NCBI GenBank assembly: GCA_947501565.1
Contig: CANMWJ010000001.1
Location: 310,001-374,000 of the forward strand
DNA: 64,000 bases
DNA from: an uncultured Marinobacterium sp.
Lineage (GTDB): Bacteria; Pseudomonadota; Gammaproteobacteria; Pseudomonadales; Balneatricaceae
Direction: 5' to 3'
Below are positions 8,207 through 16,099 of the stretch, one piece after another. The stretch's first letter is position 1; the number at the start of each line of letters is the position of its first letter. Below the pieces are notes generated by a model. It was not told the origin of the DNA. It saw only the letters and a program-made list of their open reading frames with translations, and searched no databases. The translations under genes and the position numbers were made by a program.

Positions 8207-11132
8207 CGATCTGAAGAAACAGGCAAAAGTCCCGTTCCTGAAAAGTATTCAGGCCAGGGCGCTGGTTGTACCGCTGCTGATCCTCAGTGTGCTGGGCGGC
8301 GCGCTGTTTTTTACCCTCTGGAGTTTCGACAAGCTTTTCTCCGATATTACCTCTGCCTTTGACGTGACCAGCCGCAAGCAAACGGTGGTCAACGAGATCA
8401 AAACCGACAGTTACTCCATGCAGTCCGAGGTGAACCGGCTGCTCAGTCTTTCTCTGCAAAATCTGGATTATGGGCAGCTGGTGGAGGAGCAGGCCAAGCT
8501 GTTGCTGAAGATCGAAGAGGTGCAGCGCAAGTTCACGGCATTTGCAGCAGAGCAGCCGATGTCAGATGCGGAGCGCAGTGCATTGCGTGATGTTCAGCGC
8601 TCTCTGGATTCCTTCATCGCATCGGTGGAAAAAGCGGTGGCGGCATCGACCGCACGGCTGCCGATCTCCCACCTGTTTATGGTTGGGGTTGAGCAGGAGG
8701 CGGTGACACTTCACGCTGACCTGGAGCGGCTGTTGAGTGAGACCTCATCGGTCAATTACACCACGGTTCTGGATAACACTAAACTGCTGAAACAGGTGGT
8801 TGTGACCGCTTTTCTGGTTACCTTGATTCTCTCTCTGTTCGTACTGGTGTCTGTGTTTTCGCGTATCGCACGCAACATCACCGAAATCACCTATTCGATG
8901 AACAGTATTGCGCTGGATGAGGTGAATGCGCCTTTACCCGCTGCTCAGCGGCAGGATGAGCTCGGTCAGATGGCACGTGCACTGACGGTGTTTCGTGATA
9001 ACGCGATTGCGCTGCATGAGGCCAACAGCCAGCTGCAGCAGGAGATGGCGGCACGTCAGAAAATCGAAATTGATCTGCATAAAAGTCGGGCGTTGTTGCT
9101 GGATGCGCAGGAGCTGGCACACCTGGGGAGCTGGGAACACGACCTGCAAACCGATCGGTGGATTTATTCCGACGAGCTGTTCCGTATCCTGGAGGTAGGG
9201 CGGGATGAGGGAGAGGTATTCGGTCAGTCCTTCTTCAATGCGATCCATCCCGCCGACAGGGATAAGCTCAAAGACGCCTACGCAGCCTTTACCGCATCTA
9301 ACCAGAAATATGACATCGAATATCGCCTGAAGCTTGCGGGTAACGTCACCAAACATATTAACGAACGCGGCCTCGTAGATTTTGACGCGCAGGGTGTGCC
9401 GATTCGCCGTATCGGTACGCTGATCGATATTACGCGCAGCAAGCAGGCGCTGGAGAAGATCCATCTGCTGTCTCAGGTGGTTGAGCAGAGCCCGGTCTCC
9501 GTCATGATCGCGGATATCAACGCCCGCCTGGAGTACGTGAACGCCGCTTTTGAAAGGCTGACCGGTTATACCTCAGCGGAAGTGCTGGGCCACAATCCGC
9601 GCTTCCTGAAGTCGTTCAAGACACCGGATGCCACCTATGAGGAGTTGTGGGAAGCGTTGCGTGCCGGTGGTACCTGGGAAGGTGAGTTGTATAACCGCAA
9701 GAAAAACGGCGAAACCTTCTGGGAGTACGCACACTTTTCCGCCATCAAGGATGAATCGGGCGCGGTGACGCACTTTATCGCGGTTAAAGAGGATATGACC
9801 CAGCAGAAACATCAGGAGCAGCAGATCATGCGTCAGGCGTACTACGACGCGTTGACCGATCTGCCGAACCGTTTGTTGTCGCTGGATCGTTTGTCTCAGC
9901 TGATCAAGGAAGCGGATCGGGCGGGTCATAGCGTTGCGGTGCTGTTTATCGATCTGGATGATTTCAAGAAGGTAAATGACTCGCTGGGGCATGAGGTGGG
10001 CGATAAGCTGCTCATCGAAACGGCTGAGCGGCTGAAGCAGGTGGTGCGTTCCGGCGATACGGTAGGGCGTCTGGGCGGCGATGAGTTCCTGATCCTGCTT
10101 GGCGATATCTCTGAACCGCTGGCGGCGGGGCAGGTGGCGGAAAATGTGATCGAGCAGTTCAAGGACAGGCCGTTCAACATCGATGGTCGTGAGCTGGTGA
10201 TCACCTGTAGCGTAGGGATTGCGCTGCACCCGAAAGATGGTAACAGCCCTTCAACTTTGCTGCGTAACGCCGATTCGGCGATGTATCACGCCAAAGATGC
10301 GGGGCGTAATACCTACTCTTATTTCACCGACGAGATGAACCTCGAGGTATCCCGGCGTCTGGCGCTGGAGGAACAGATGCGCGGTGCGCTGGAGCGGGAG
10401 GAGTTCTATGTGCGCTATCAGGTGCAGGTTGATCTTAGTACCGGAAAGGTCATGGGCGCGGAGGCGCTGCTGCGCTGGCGCAACTCGATACTGGGCGAAG
10501 TAACACCGTTCGAATTTATCCCGATTGCAGAACAGACCGGTCAGATTATTCCGTTGGGTGAGTATGTGCTGTCTGAAGGGCTCAAGCTCGCCAAAGAGAT
10601 GCGCGATGCGGGCGAGAAAGATTTCCGTATCGCCGTAAATATCTCACCGCGTCAGTTCCGCGATCCAAGCCTGGTGGGGATGGTCAAACATGCTCTGGTT
10701 GCCAGTGAAGTGCCGAGCGATGCCCTTGAGCTGGAGATCACCGAAGGCGTGTTGATGAGTGGTCACAATCAGGTGGCCCGAATGCTCAATGACCTCAGTG
10801 AGATGGGGATCAATATCGCGTTGGACGACTTTGGTACCGGGTACTCCTCGCTCAGTTACCTGCGTACCTATCCGTTTGATGTGCTCAAGGTAGATCGCAG
10901 TTTTATCTCCGATATCACTGAAGATCCGGCAGACTGTAAGCTGGTGGCGGGCACCATTGCGATGGCCCATGGCCTTGGCTTGAAAGTGGTTGCTGAAGGT
11001 ATCGAAACCGAGGCGCAGAAGTCCTGGCTGCAGGGGCAGTGCTGTGATTACGGGCAGGGATATCTGTACAGCAAACCGGTTTCACCGGGCGGGGTACGGC
11101 AGCTGGTAGCGGATGGTGTCGAGACGATCTGA
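8196..11132 (+). CDS. Membrane PAS-GGDEF-EAL protein (c-di-GMP cyclase/phosphodiesterase)
   Basis: This 978-residue protein starts at the ATG at 8196, overlapping the binding-protein gene by 11 bases. TM1 (about residues 20-45) and TM2 (about 205-230) flank a periplasmic sensor region. A HAMP-like segment, two PAS domains (about 310-430 and 435-560), GGDEF (LGGDEF near 625) and EAL (EALLRW near 755) follow. The EAL catalytic surroundings look intact (DDFGTGYSSLSYLR, KVDRSFI, VVAEGIET), so both synthesis and hydrolysis of c-di-GMP are possible. Coupling to the upstream periplasmic protein suggests that its ligand sets the balance. It sits inside the hydrogenase locus, but no sequence evidence ties it to hydrogen metabolism. 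Confidence 0.95.
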   Translation: MSRDDLKKQAKVPFLKSIQARALVVPLLILSVLGGALFFTLWSFDKLFSDITSAFDVTSRKQTVVNEIKTDSYSMQSEVNRLLSLSLQNLDYGQLVEEQAKLLLKIEEVQRKFTAFAAEQPMSDAERSALRDVQRSLDSFIASVEKAVAASTARLPISHLFMVGVEQEAVTLHADLERLLSETSSVNYTTVLDNTKLLKQVVVTAFLVTLILSLFVLVSVFSRIARNITEITYSMNSIALDEVNAPLPAAQRQDELGQMARALTVFRDNAIALHEANSQLQQEMAARQKIEIDLHKSRALLLDAQELAHLGSWEHDLQTDRWIYSDELFRILEVGRDEGEVFGQSFFNAIHPADRDKLKDAYAAFTASNQKYDIEYRLKLAGNVTKHINERGLVDFDAQGVPIRRIGTLIDITRSKQALEKIHLLSQVVEQSPVSVMIADINARLEYVNAAFERLTGYTSAEVLGHNPRFLKSFKTPDATYEELWEALRAGGTWEGELYNRKKNGETFWEYAHFSAIKDESGAVTHFIAVKEDMTQQKHQEQQIMRQAYYDALTDLPNRLLSLDRLSQLIKEADRAGHSVAVLFIDLDDFKKVNDSLGHEVGDKLLIETAERLKQVVRSGDTVGRLGGDEFLILLGDISEPLAAGQVAENVIEQFKDRPFNIDGRELVITCSVGIALHPKDGNSPSTLLRNADSAMYHAKDAGRNTYSYFTDEMNLEVSRRLALEEQMRGALEREEFYVRYQVQVDLSTGKVMGAEALLRWRNSILGEVTPFEFIPIAEQTGQIIPLGEYVLSEGLKLAKEMRDAGEKDFRIAVNISPRQFRDPSLVGMVKHALVASEVPSDALELEITEGVLMSGHNQVARMLNDLSEMGINIALDDFGTGYSSLSYLRTYPFDVLKVDRSFISDITEDPADCKLVAGTIAMAHGLGLKVVAEGIETEAQKSWLQGQCCDYGQGYLYSKPVSPGGVRQLVADGVETI

Positions 11133-11173
11133 TGTCGTCTCAGGACCGGATGCACGGTTAGGGCTCTGTCTGC

Positions 11174-11210
11174 GCCCACGTGCACCCACAGCAGGTGGGT
11201 GCGCGTGGGC
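11174..11210. terminator. 16-bp stem hairpin between converging genes
   Basis: GCCCACGTGCACCCAC (11174-11189) pairs with GTGGGTGCGCGTGGGC (11195-11210) with one G-T wobble around a 5-base loop. It lies between the convergent GGDEF-EAL and UbiM-like genes. No T-run follows on either strand, so it is a candidate bidirectional terminator of non-canonical type. Confidence 0.5.
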
Positions 11211-11218
11211 GGAGTGTT

Positions 11219-12547
11219 CTACTTCAGGCCCAGAACATTCAGCGGATGCAGTTTCTCGGGCAGGATCTGCTCGATCTTCTCACGCGCTTTCTGCACCGGA
11301 ACAAAATCCGGAATCGGTGGCAGGTTGTTTTTCAGATCCTGCAGCGGACTCGTTCCGTTCAGGTCATTTTCCGTCAGCGATTCGGTGATCAGACGTTTGA
11401 TCGGTGAGATGTTGTTGGCCAGTCGTAGCGTAGCTTTACGCGCCAGCTTGGCGGCCAGGGTTTCATTGGTAAAGAGACCGACCACCACGTTGGTGCCGTG
11501 GTAGAGCACGCGGGTCACGCGCATCTGGCTGCTTTCGTAAGTCTTGAGCAGAGCCTGACTGGCAATATCTTCACCTTCAGCGATGGCGTTGGCGATCTCT
11601 TTCGCCAGTGTGGCCTGACCACGCAGACCCAGGTTAAAGCCGTGGGCTGTTACCGGGTGCATGCCGACCGCAGCGTCACCGATCAGGGCGAAGCGACGCG
11701 CAACAAACTGGTTGGCGTGTACAGCAACCAGCGGGTACACGTGGCGTTTGCCGATCAGTTTCATCTCACCCAGCAGGCCGTCCATCTGCTGTTCAATATT
11801 GTGGTTGAACTCCGCTTCGCTCATATCTGCGAACTTATGCGCATCGCGGCTGTTAACGGTGACAACCACGGAGGATTTGTTGCCGTTCATCGGCAGAATC
11901 GCGGTGGTACGGCCGTAGTGGAAACATTCGAATGCGGTCTGGTTGTGCGGCGCGCTGTGCTCCATACGGCAGACGATCGCGGTGCGGGAGAAATCACGCA
12001 TGGTGGCGGAGAGGCCCATCTTGCGGCGGGTCTCGGAGAAGCGGGTATCAGCAGCGACCACCAGGCGGGACTGCAGCACTTCGCCGTTGTTCAGCGTGAC
12101 ATAGCCAAACTCCTCATCGGTGCTGACCTCTTCGACCACGCTTTCGGTACGGATCTCGATCTGCTCGTGGCTGGCGACCTCTTCGTAGTACGCCTTGCGG
12201 ATCAGGTGGTTGGGAACCAGATAACCCAGTGCTTCCAGTGATTCGGTTTCGTTGTCGAAATCCAGGCTGTAGCTGGATTCGCCGTCGAATACGCGGGCGG
12301 CTTCAATCGGAGAGATGCCATCATCCGGGAGTCGCTGCCAGGCGCCGCACTCACGCATCAGTTTGGCGGAAAGGTGGGTAAGCGCGATCTCGCGACCATC
12401 TTCAGGTGGATCAGCCAGAGTTGCTTGCGAGGAGCGCTCCAGCACCGCCACCCTGAGGGGCAGATCCGCTAAGGAGCGGGCAAAACTCAGACCGGCCGGA
12501 CCGGCGCCGATGATTAAAACGTCGTAAGGTTGCTGCACGGCGTCCAC
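11219..12547 (-). CDS. ubiM: FAD-dependent ubiquinone-biosynthesis hydroxylase, UbiM-like
   Basis: This 442-residue flavoprotein monooxygenase of the UbiH/COQ6 family has an N-terminal dinucleotide-binding motif (DVLIIGAGPAGLS), an ADPPEDGREIALTHLS block characteristic of the UbiM branch as I recall it, and the GD motif FALIGDAAVGMHPVTAHG. UbiM enzymes hydroxylate the ubiquinone ring at more than one position. It is encoded opposite to the hydrogenase genes on either side and has its own promoter region. Hydrogenase feeds the quinone pool, but a functional link is speculation. It could equally be another UbiH-family hydroxylase; the family call is firm, the UbiM label less so. Confidence 0.8.
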   Translation of the reverse strand: MDAVQQPYDVLIIGAGPAGLSFARSLADLPLRVAVLERSSQATLADPPEDGREIALTHLSAKLMRECGAWQRLPDDGISPIEAARVFDGESSYSLDFDNETESLEALGYLVPNHLIRKAYYEEVASHEQIEIRTESVVEEVSTDEEFGYVTLNNGEVLQSRLVVAADTRFSETRRKMGLSATMRDFSRTAIVCRMEHSAPHNQTAFECFHYGRTTAILPMNGNKSSVVVTVNSRDAHKFADMSEAEFNHNIEQQMDGLLGEMKLIGKRHVYPLVAVHANQFVARRFALIGDAAVGMHPVTAHGFNLGLRGQATLAKEIANAIAEGEDIASQALLKTYESSQMRVTRVLYHGTNVVVGLFTNETLAAKLARKATLRLANNISPIKRLITESLTENDLNGTSPLQDLKNNLPPIPDFVPVQKAREKIEQILPEKLHPLNVLGLK

Positions 12548-12710
12548 CTTTTCGCAGTTGAAAAGGGTGCAGCTTACCTGAATTCAGGCTTTCTACCTCG
12601 ACTTGGGTCAAGAATTGGGTAGCTGATTGAACGAACCCTCATCTTCCCATCCCGTAACCCGTCGGTTAGGACAAGCGCAGTGACATCCAACAACTGGCAG
12701 CAATCTCGAC

Positions 12711-12785
12711 TTGTTGGGCATTGCGTTGCAATGACCAACCTACAAATGCGCGTAGGTCAGCCATCGCGCAGCGATGCCTGACACC
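12711..12785. repeat. Dispersed palindromic repeat (REP/BIME-like), copy 1
   Basis: TTGTTGGGCATTGCGTTGCA, ATGACCAACCTAC, GCGTAGGTCAGCCATCGCGC and GATGCCTGACA occur in order, the two halves forming inverted arms. The same layout recurs at 21128, 23691, 36983 and 60083. The rest of the 482-base gap (12548-13029) holds a sigma-54 promoter at its end and nothing else I can support. Confidence 0.7.
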
Positions 12786-12969
12786 CGAGTCAGATAAATG
12801 GAATGTCGGGAGTCGCGTTGCCCATCCCAACCTGCCAGATACTGCTTGGTGGAAGGTGGGTTTCCATTAATCCTCAAAAGTGGAAAGCTTTATATCTGGG
12901 GCTGCTACTCCTCATCTGTAACCCTCCCCGTAACAGCCCGTTATTCCTGAATATTTTTTTCTTTGCCGG

Positions 12970-12986
12970 TTGGCACGCTCTTTGTA
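12970..12986 (+). promoter_or_regulatory. sigma-54 (-24/-12) promoter of hupD and the maturation operon
   Basis: TTGGCACG-CTCT-TTGTA has a perfect -24 box (TGGCACG) and a -12 box with T in place of the C of the GC pair. Spacing is correct. The predicted start is near 12998, about 30 bases before the hupD ATG. The N4 spacer CTCT is the same as in the hupS promoter. Confidence 0.78.
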
Positions 12987-13029
12987 ACACCAGTGGTTAC
13001 AACAATAACGCTGCACAGAAGAAGTACAG

Positions 13030-13659
13030 ATGAACGATAAGAAGATTCTCATACTTGGCATTGGCAACGTCCTTTGGGCAGACGAAGGGTTTGGCGTACG
13101 TTGCGTGGAAACCCTGAACCAGCGCTACCGCTTTGGCGACAACGTCAAATTGATGGATGGCGGTACTCAGGGGATCTATCTGGTGCAGCACGTTCAGGAT
13201 GTTGATGTGCTGGTGGTGTTTGACGCCATCGATTACGGCCTGGAGCCGGGCACGCTGAAAAAGATCTACGACGACGAAGTCCCCAAGTTTATGGGCGCCA
13301 AGCAGATGAGCCTGCACCAGACCGGCTTTCAGGAGGTACTGGCGATGGCTGAGTTTACCGGCAGCTACCCGGAACACCTGCTGCTGATCGGGTGCCAGCC
13401 GGTTGAGCTGGAAGACTTCGGTGGCAGCCTGCGCGAACCGGTGAAAGCCCAGATCGACCCTTCCATCGAGATCGCCCTCGATTACCTCAAGCAGTTTGGT
13501 GTAACCCCTGAGATCAACGACCAGCCGGTAGAAGGTCTGGCGCCGGGTGAGCTGGAGCTGCGCGAATACGAATCTGGTCGCCCCTCCGAACAGGACGCGT
13601 TCCGTAAAGGCGATCTGCGTTTTATGACTGAATCTGAATCCGGGCAGGGCGACAGCTGA
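13030..13659 (+). CDS. hupD: Hydrogenase maturation protease
   Basis: HupD/HyaD clips the C-terminal tail of HupL after nickel is loaded. The 209-residue protein opens with the family motif ILGIGNVLWADEGFGV and carries the three expected nickel-contact residues: Glu in DEGFG, Asp in VVFDAID and His in MSLHQTGF. The C-terminal 35 residues or so are charged and variable. It is the first gene after the sigma-54 promoter at 12970 and overlaps hupF by one base (TGATG), so the run hupD to hupK is translated as a tight unit. Confidence 0.97.
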   Translation: MNDKKILILGIGNVLWADEGFGVRCVETLNQRYRFGDNVKLMDGGTQGIYLVQHVQDVDVLVVFDAIDYGLEPGTLKKIYDDEVPKFMGAKQMSLHQTGFQEVLAMAEFTGSYPEHLLLIGCQPVELEDFGGSLREPVKAQIDPSIEIALDYLKQFGVTPEINDQPVEGLAPGELELREYESGRPSEQDAFRKGDLRFMTESESGQGDS

Positions 13660-13961
13660 TGTGTCTTGGAATCCCGATGCAGGTGATTCGCAGCGAAGAG
13701 GGCCGTGCCCTGTGTGGTGACGGCGCTGAACAGCAGTGGGTGGATATGTCGTTGGTGGGCGAACAGGCCACTGACAGCTGGGTGCTGGTATTCCTTGGCG
13801 CAGCCCGCGAGGTGCTGGATGAACAACGTGCCCTGCAGATGCGAGATGCGCTCAGTGCCGTGCAGGCGGTGATGTCCGGTCGGGAAGCAAATCTCGACGA
13901 TCTTTTTGCTGATCTGGTCGACCGCGCACCCCAGCTACCACCTCACTTACAGAAAAATTAG
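13659..13961 (+). CDS. hupF: HypC-family hydrogenase assembly chaperone HupF
   Basis: This 100-residue protein starts with MCLGIPMQV; the N-terminal cysteine that binds the Fe(CN)2CO unit in HypC-type chaperones is present. HupF is a HypC paralogue found with uptake hydrogenases expressed in the presence of oxygen, where it protects the HupL precursor. The locus also encodes a separate HypC (20107-20388), so both versions exist. It is longer than HypC through an acidic, helical C-terminal extension. It starts on the last base of the hupD stop and is followed 14 bases later by hupG. Confidence 0.95.
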   Translation: MCLGIPMQVIRSEEGRALCGDGAEQQWVDMSLVGEQATDSWVLVFLGAAREVLDEQRALQMRDALSAVQAVMSGREANLDDLFADLVDRAPQLPPHLQKN

Positions 13962-13975
13962 AACAGGTACCCAAC

Positions 13976-14407
13976 ATGCCATCTCCTTTGATTAACCGAT
14001 TGGTCGACGAGCTGGATTACCCGCTGCTCGATCAGAGTAACTTCGACGACTTCGTCAAGTCGGCCCCTTTCTCCGTGCTGTTTTTCACTGAGGAACCGAA
14101 ACGTTTCCCGGAAAGCAATGATGTGGCAGTTATCCTGCCAGAGCTGGTAAAAACCTTTCCACAGCTGACACCGGCGGTGGTATCCACCGACGCGGAGAAA
14201 GCACTGCAGGGGCGTTACAACTTCACCGTCTGGCCCGCGCTAGTGTTCCTGAAAGAGGGGCGTTATCTGGGCACCATCACCAAGGTGCAGAACTGGGATG
14301 TATACATGGCCGAGATCGGTAGCATTCTGGCGCTGGAGCCCAAACGTGATCCGGGTATCGGTATCCCGGTAGTGGTTAATCCTGTTTCCAGCGGCTGCGG
14401 TCAGTGA
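13976..14407 (+). CDS. hupG: HyaE/HupG thioredoxin-like hydrogenase chaperone
   Basis: This 143-residue protein of the HupG/HyaE family has a thioredoxin-like fold without the redox CxxC. The corresponding region reads RYNFTVWPALVFLKEGRYLG. In related systems HyaE binds the Tat signal of the small-subunit precursor and is thought to proofread its export. It lies between hupF and hupH, as in known hup clusters. The family assignment comes from position, length and the WPALVFLKEGRYLG block; the Cys-free active site is seen directly. Confidence 0.92.
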   Translation: MPSPLINRLVDELDYPLLDQSNFDDFVKSAPFSVLFFTEEPKRFPESNDVAVILPELVKTFPQLTPAVVSTDAEKALQGRYNFTVWPALVFLKEGRYLGTITKVQNWDVYMAEIGSILALEPKRDPGIGIPVVVNPVSSGCGQ

Positions 14408-14417
14408 GGTAAAAAGC

Positions 14418-15281
14418 ATGCAAGACAACGGTATTCAGTTATTCAATATTCCGATGGGACCGGGCAGCCAGGACGAAGGTGAGATGGTTCTGGACTACAT
14501 GAAGATGCCATCGGAGATGAGCACTTACGATATCCCGGTGCTGCCGGAATCAGACGCGGTGCAGAGCTGCCCGCAGGCGGTAGCCGTGATGGAGCAGTTA
14601 CAGGACCTGTTGGCTAAATATACGCCGGGCGCAGCTACCCAGAGTATGGTGCTGGATGCGATGCCGGATGCCGACCTGGATATGCTCAACCAGATTCTGG
14701 GTGAAGGCGAAGTGAGTGCAGTGATTAACGGTGAACAGCCGGTCCGCATTCAGGAAACCGTGATGGCGGGCGTCTGGCGCCTGCGTGCCTTGAATGCACA
14801 GGGTGACGTGATCGCAGAAACACTGGAAGTGGCCGATGTGCCGGCTTGCGTACGTGAAGCAGCGTTCCGTACTCAGCGTGTCCTGAACGTCGATCCAGAT
14901 AATATGCCGCAGGGTGTGCTGAATGCGCCTTCGGTGCTGGTTGAGATCGCCGAAGCCTCTGAGGATTTTGACGGCTCGGTGCCGGAAGCCCCACACGTGA
15001 TCAACCTGTCCTTGCTGCCGTTCTCGCCGGAGGACCACAACCATCTGGCGGAGAGTGTAGGCATCGGTGCGGTGACGATTCTGTCTCGTGGTTACGGTAA
15101 CTGCCGTATCACCTCCACCGAGATCAATGGCCTGTGGCGTGTGCAGTACTTTAACAGCACCGATCAGCTGATCCTGGATACTCTGGAGATCACTGACATT
15201 CCAGCTGTCGCCTGTGCCGCAAAAGAGGACCTCGAAGACTCCGCCGAGCGTCTGAAAGAGATCCGTGAAGTGCTGGTGTGA
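14418..15281 (+). CDS. hupH: HyaF/HupH hydrogenase expression/formation protein
   Basis: This 287-residue protein of the HupH/HyaF family is a cytosolic factor needed for small-subunit maturation under aerobic conditions. Visible features are the N-terminal LFNIPMGPGSQDEGE and two similar halves. Each half has a conserved turn: VSAVINGEQPVRIQETVMAG with WRLRALNAQG in one, and VTILSRGYGNCRITSTEING with WRVQYFNSTD in the other. This suggests an internal duplication. It lies 10 bases after hupG and 12 bases before hupI. Its biochemical role is not fully defined in the family. Confidence 0.93.
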   Translation: MQDNGIQLFNIPMGPGSQDEGEMVLDYMKMPSEMSTYDIPVLPESDAVQSCPQAVAVMEQLQDLLAKYTPGAATQSMVLDAMPDADLDMLNQILGEGEVSAVINGEQPVRIQETVMAGVWRLRALNAQGDVIAETLEVADVPACVREAAFRTQRVLNVDPDNMPQGVLNAPSVLVEIAEASEDFDGSVPEAPHVINLSLLPFSPEDHNHLAESVGIGAVTILSRGYGNCRITSTEINGLWRVQYFNSTDQLILDTLEITDIPAVACAAKEDLEDSAERLKEIREVLV

Positions 15282-15293
15282 GGAGCGTTGACG

Positions 15294-15515
15294 ATGAACT
15301 ATCAGGGTTTTGAAGGCAGTTATCTGGGCGACGCCAGCCGTATAGACGATGCCGCCAAACTGGAGTGTAAGATCTGCTGGTATCAATACGATCCCGCTGC
15401 CGGTGATCCGGTGTGGCAGATCGCAGCGGGCACACCGTTCAGTCAGCTGCCGGAACACTGGCGCTGCCCGGAATGTGACGGCGATAAAGACCAGTTTATG
15501 GTACTGGAGGACTGA
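15294..15515 (+). CDS. hupI: Hydrogenase-associated rubredoxin
   Basis: HupI is a rubredoxin of 73 residues with one Fe(Cys)4 site: CKIC near the N-terminus and CPECDGDKDQF near the C-terminus, separated by the usual YDPAAGDP turn. The ATG at 15294 is chosen over an in-frame TTG at 15288 because AGGAG lies eight bases upstream. In hup systems this rubredoxin is needed only for aerobic maturation of the small subunit, which matches the oxygen-tolerant cysteine set in HupS. It is followed three bases later by the GTG of hupJ. Confidence 0.95.
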   Translation: MNYQGFEGSYLGDASRIDDAAKLECKICWYQYDPAAGDPVWQIAAGTPFSQLPEHWRCPECDGDKDQFMVLED

Positions 15516-15518
15516 GCC

Positions 15519-16088
15519 GTGAATCGGGTGGATGCACTACACACACACTTCAACAGCGTTGCACAGCGCATGGAAGACCTGCCGATGTATAACGCGGCGC
15601 TGGAAGTGGCCTGTGTGGGATTCCAGTCGTATGCGGAGCGGGAGATCGGTGTGCTGGTTACACCCTGGTGTATGAATCTGACCCTGTTGCCTGCCGAGTC
15701 TGATAGCTGGGCAGACTGGGGGGAAGAGCGGATCGGCAGTAAGCAGATGATCGCGCTGCCCTCCGGCCAGTATGAAGGGATCTTTGGCTGGAGCGAGCTG
15801 ACCGGCGGCTTTATGAGTTGTTCGCTGTTTTCACCGATGTTTGAGTTTACCGAGCAGGCTGTCGCGATAGAGACAGCGCAAGAGGTGATGAAAGCGTTGT
15901 TTGACGGTGCCAACGAAGCGCCGACCGATCGCCAACAGGCACTGCGGGAGCAGAAAGCGCAGCAAGCGGAAGAGCAGACGCAAGCGGAGGTCGAGTCGGT
16001 CAAAACCCGCGCCGCTAAACCTGAAAAGCTGAGTCGACGTGGTTTTCTTACTGGTGGCTTCAACCGGGGCCAACAGAGGCCAGAGTAG
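15519..16088 (+). CDS. hupJ: HybE/HupJ-type hydrogenase assembly chaperone with C-terminal RR motif
   Basis: This 189-residue protein starts with GTG at 15519, with GGAGG (15506-15510) upstream. Residues 1-125 match the HupJ/HybE family: PMYNAALEVACVGF, GVLVTPWCMNLTLLP and YEGIFGWSELTGGFMSCSLF. HybE binds small-subunit precursors before Tat export. A Gln/Glu-rich helix (about 130-165) is followed by LSRRGFLTGGF at about 170-180, which copies the consensus core of a Tat signal but sits at the C-terminus, so it cannot act as an export signal. It may mimic or occupy the partner binding site. Confidence 0.9.
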   Translation: MNRVDALHTHFNSVAQRMEDLPMYNAALEVACVGFQSYAEREIGVLVTPWCMNLTLLPAESDSWADWGEERIGSKQMIALPSGQYEGIFGWSELTGGFMSCSLFSPMFEFTEQAVAIETAQEVMKALFDGANEAPTDRQQALREQKAQQAEEQTQAEVESVKTRAAKPEKLSRRGFLTGGFNRGQQRPE

Positions 16089-16099
16089 AGGGCAGAAAC

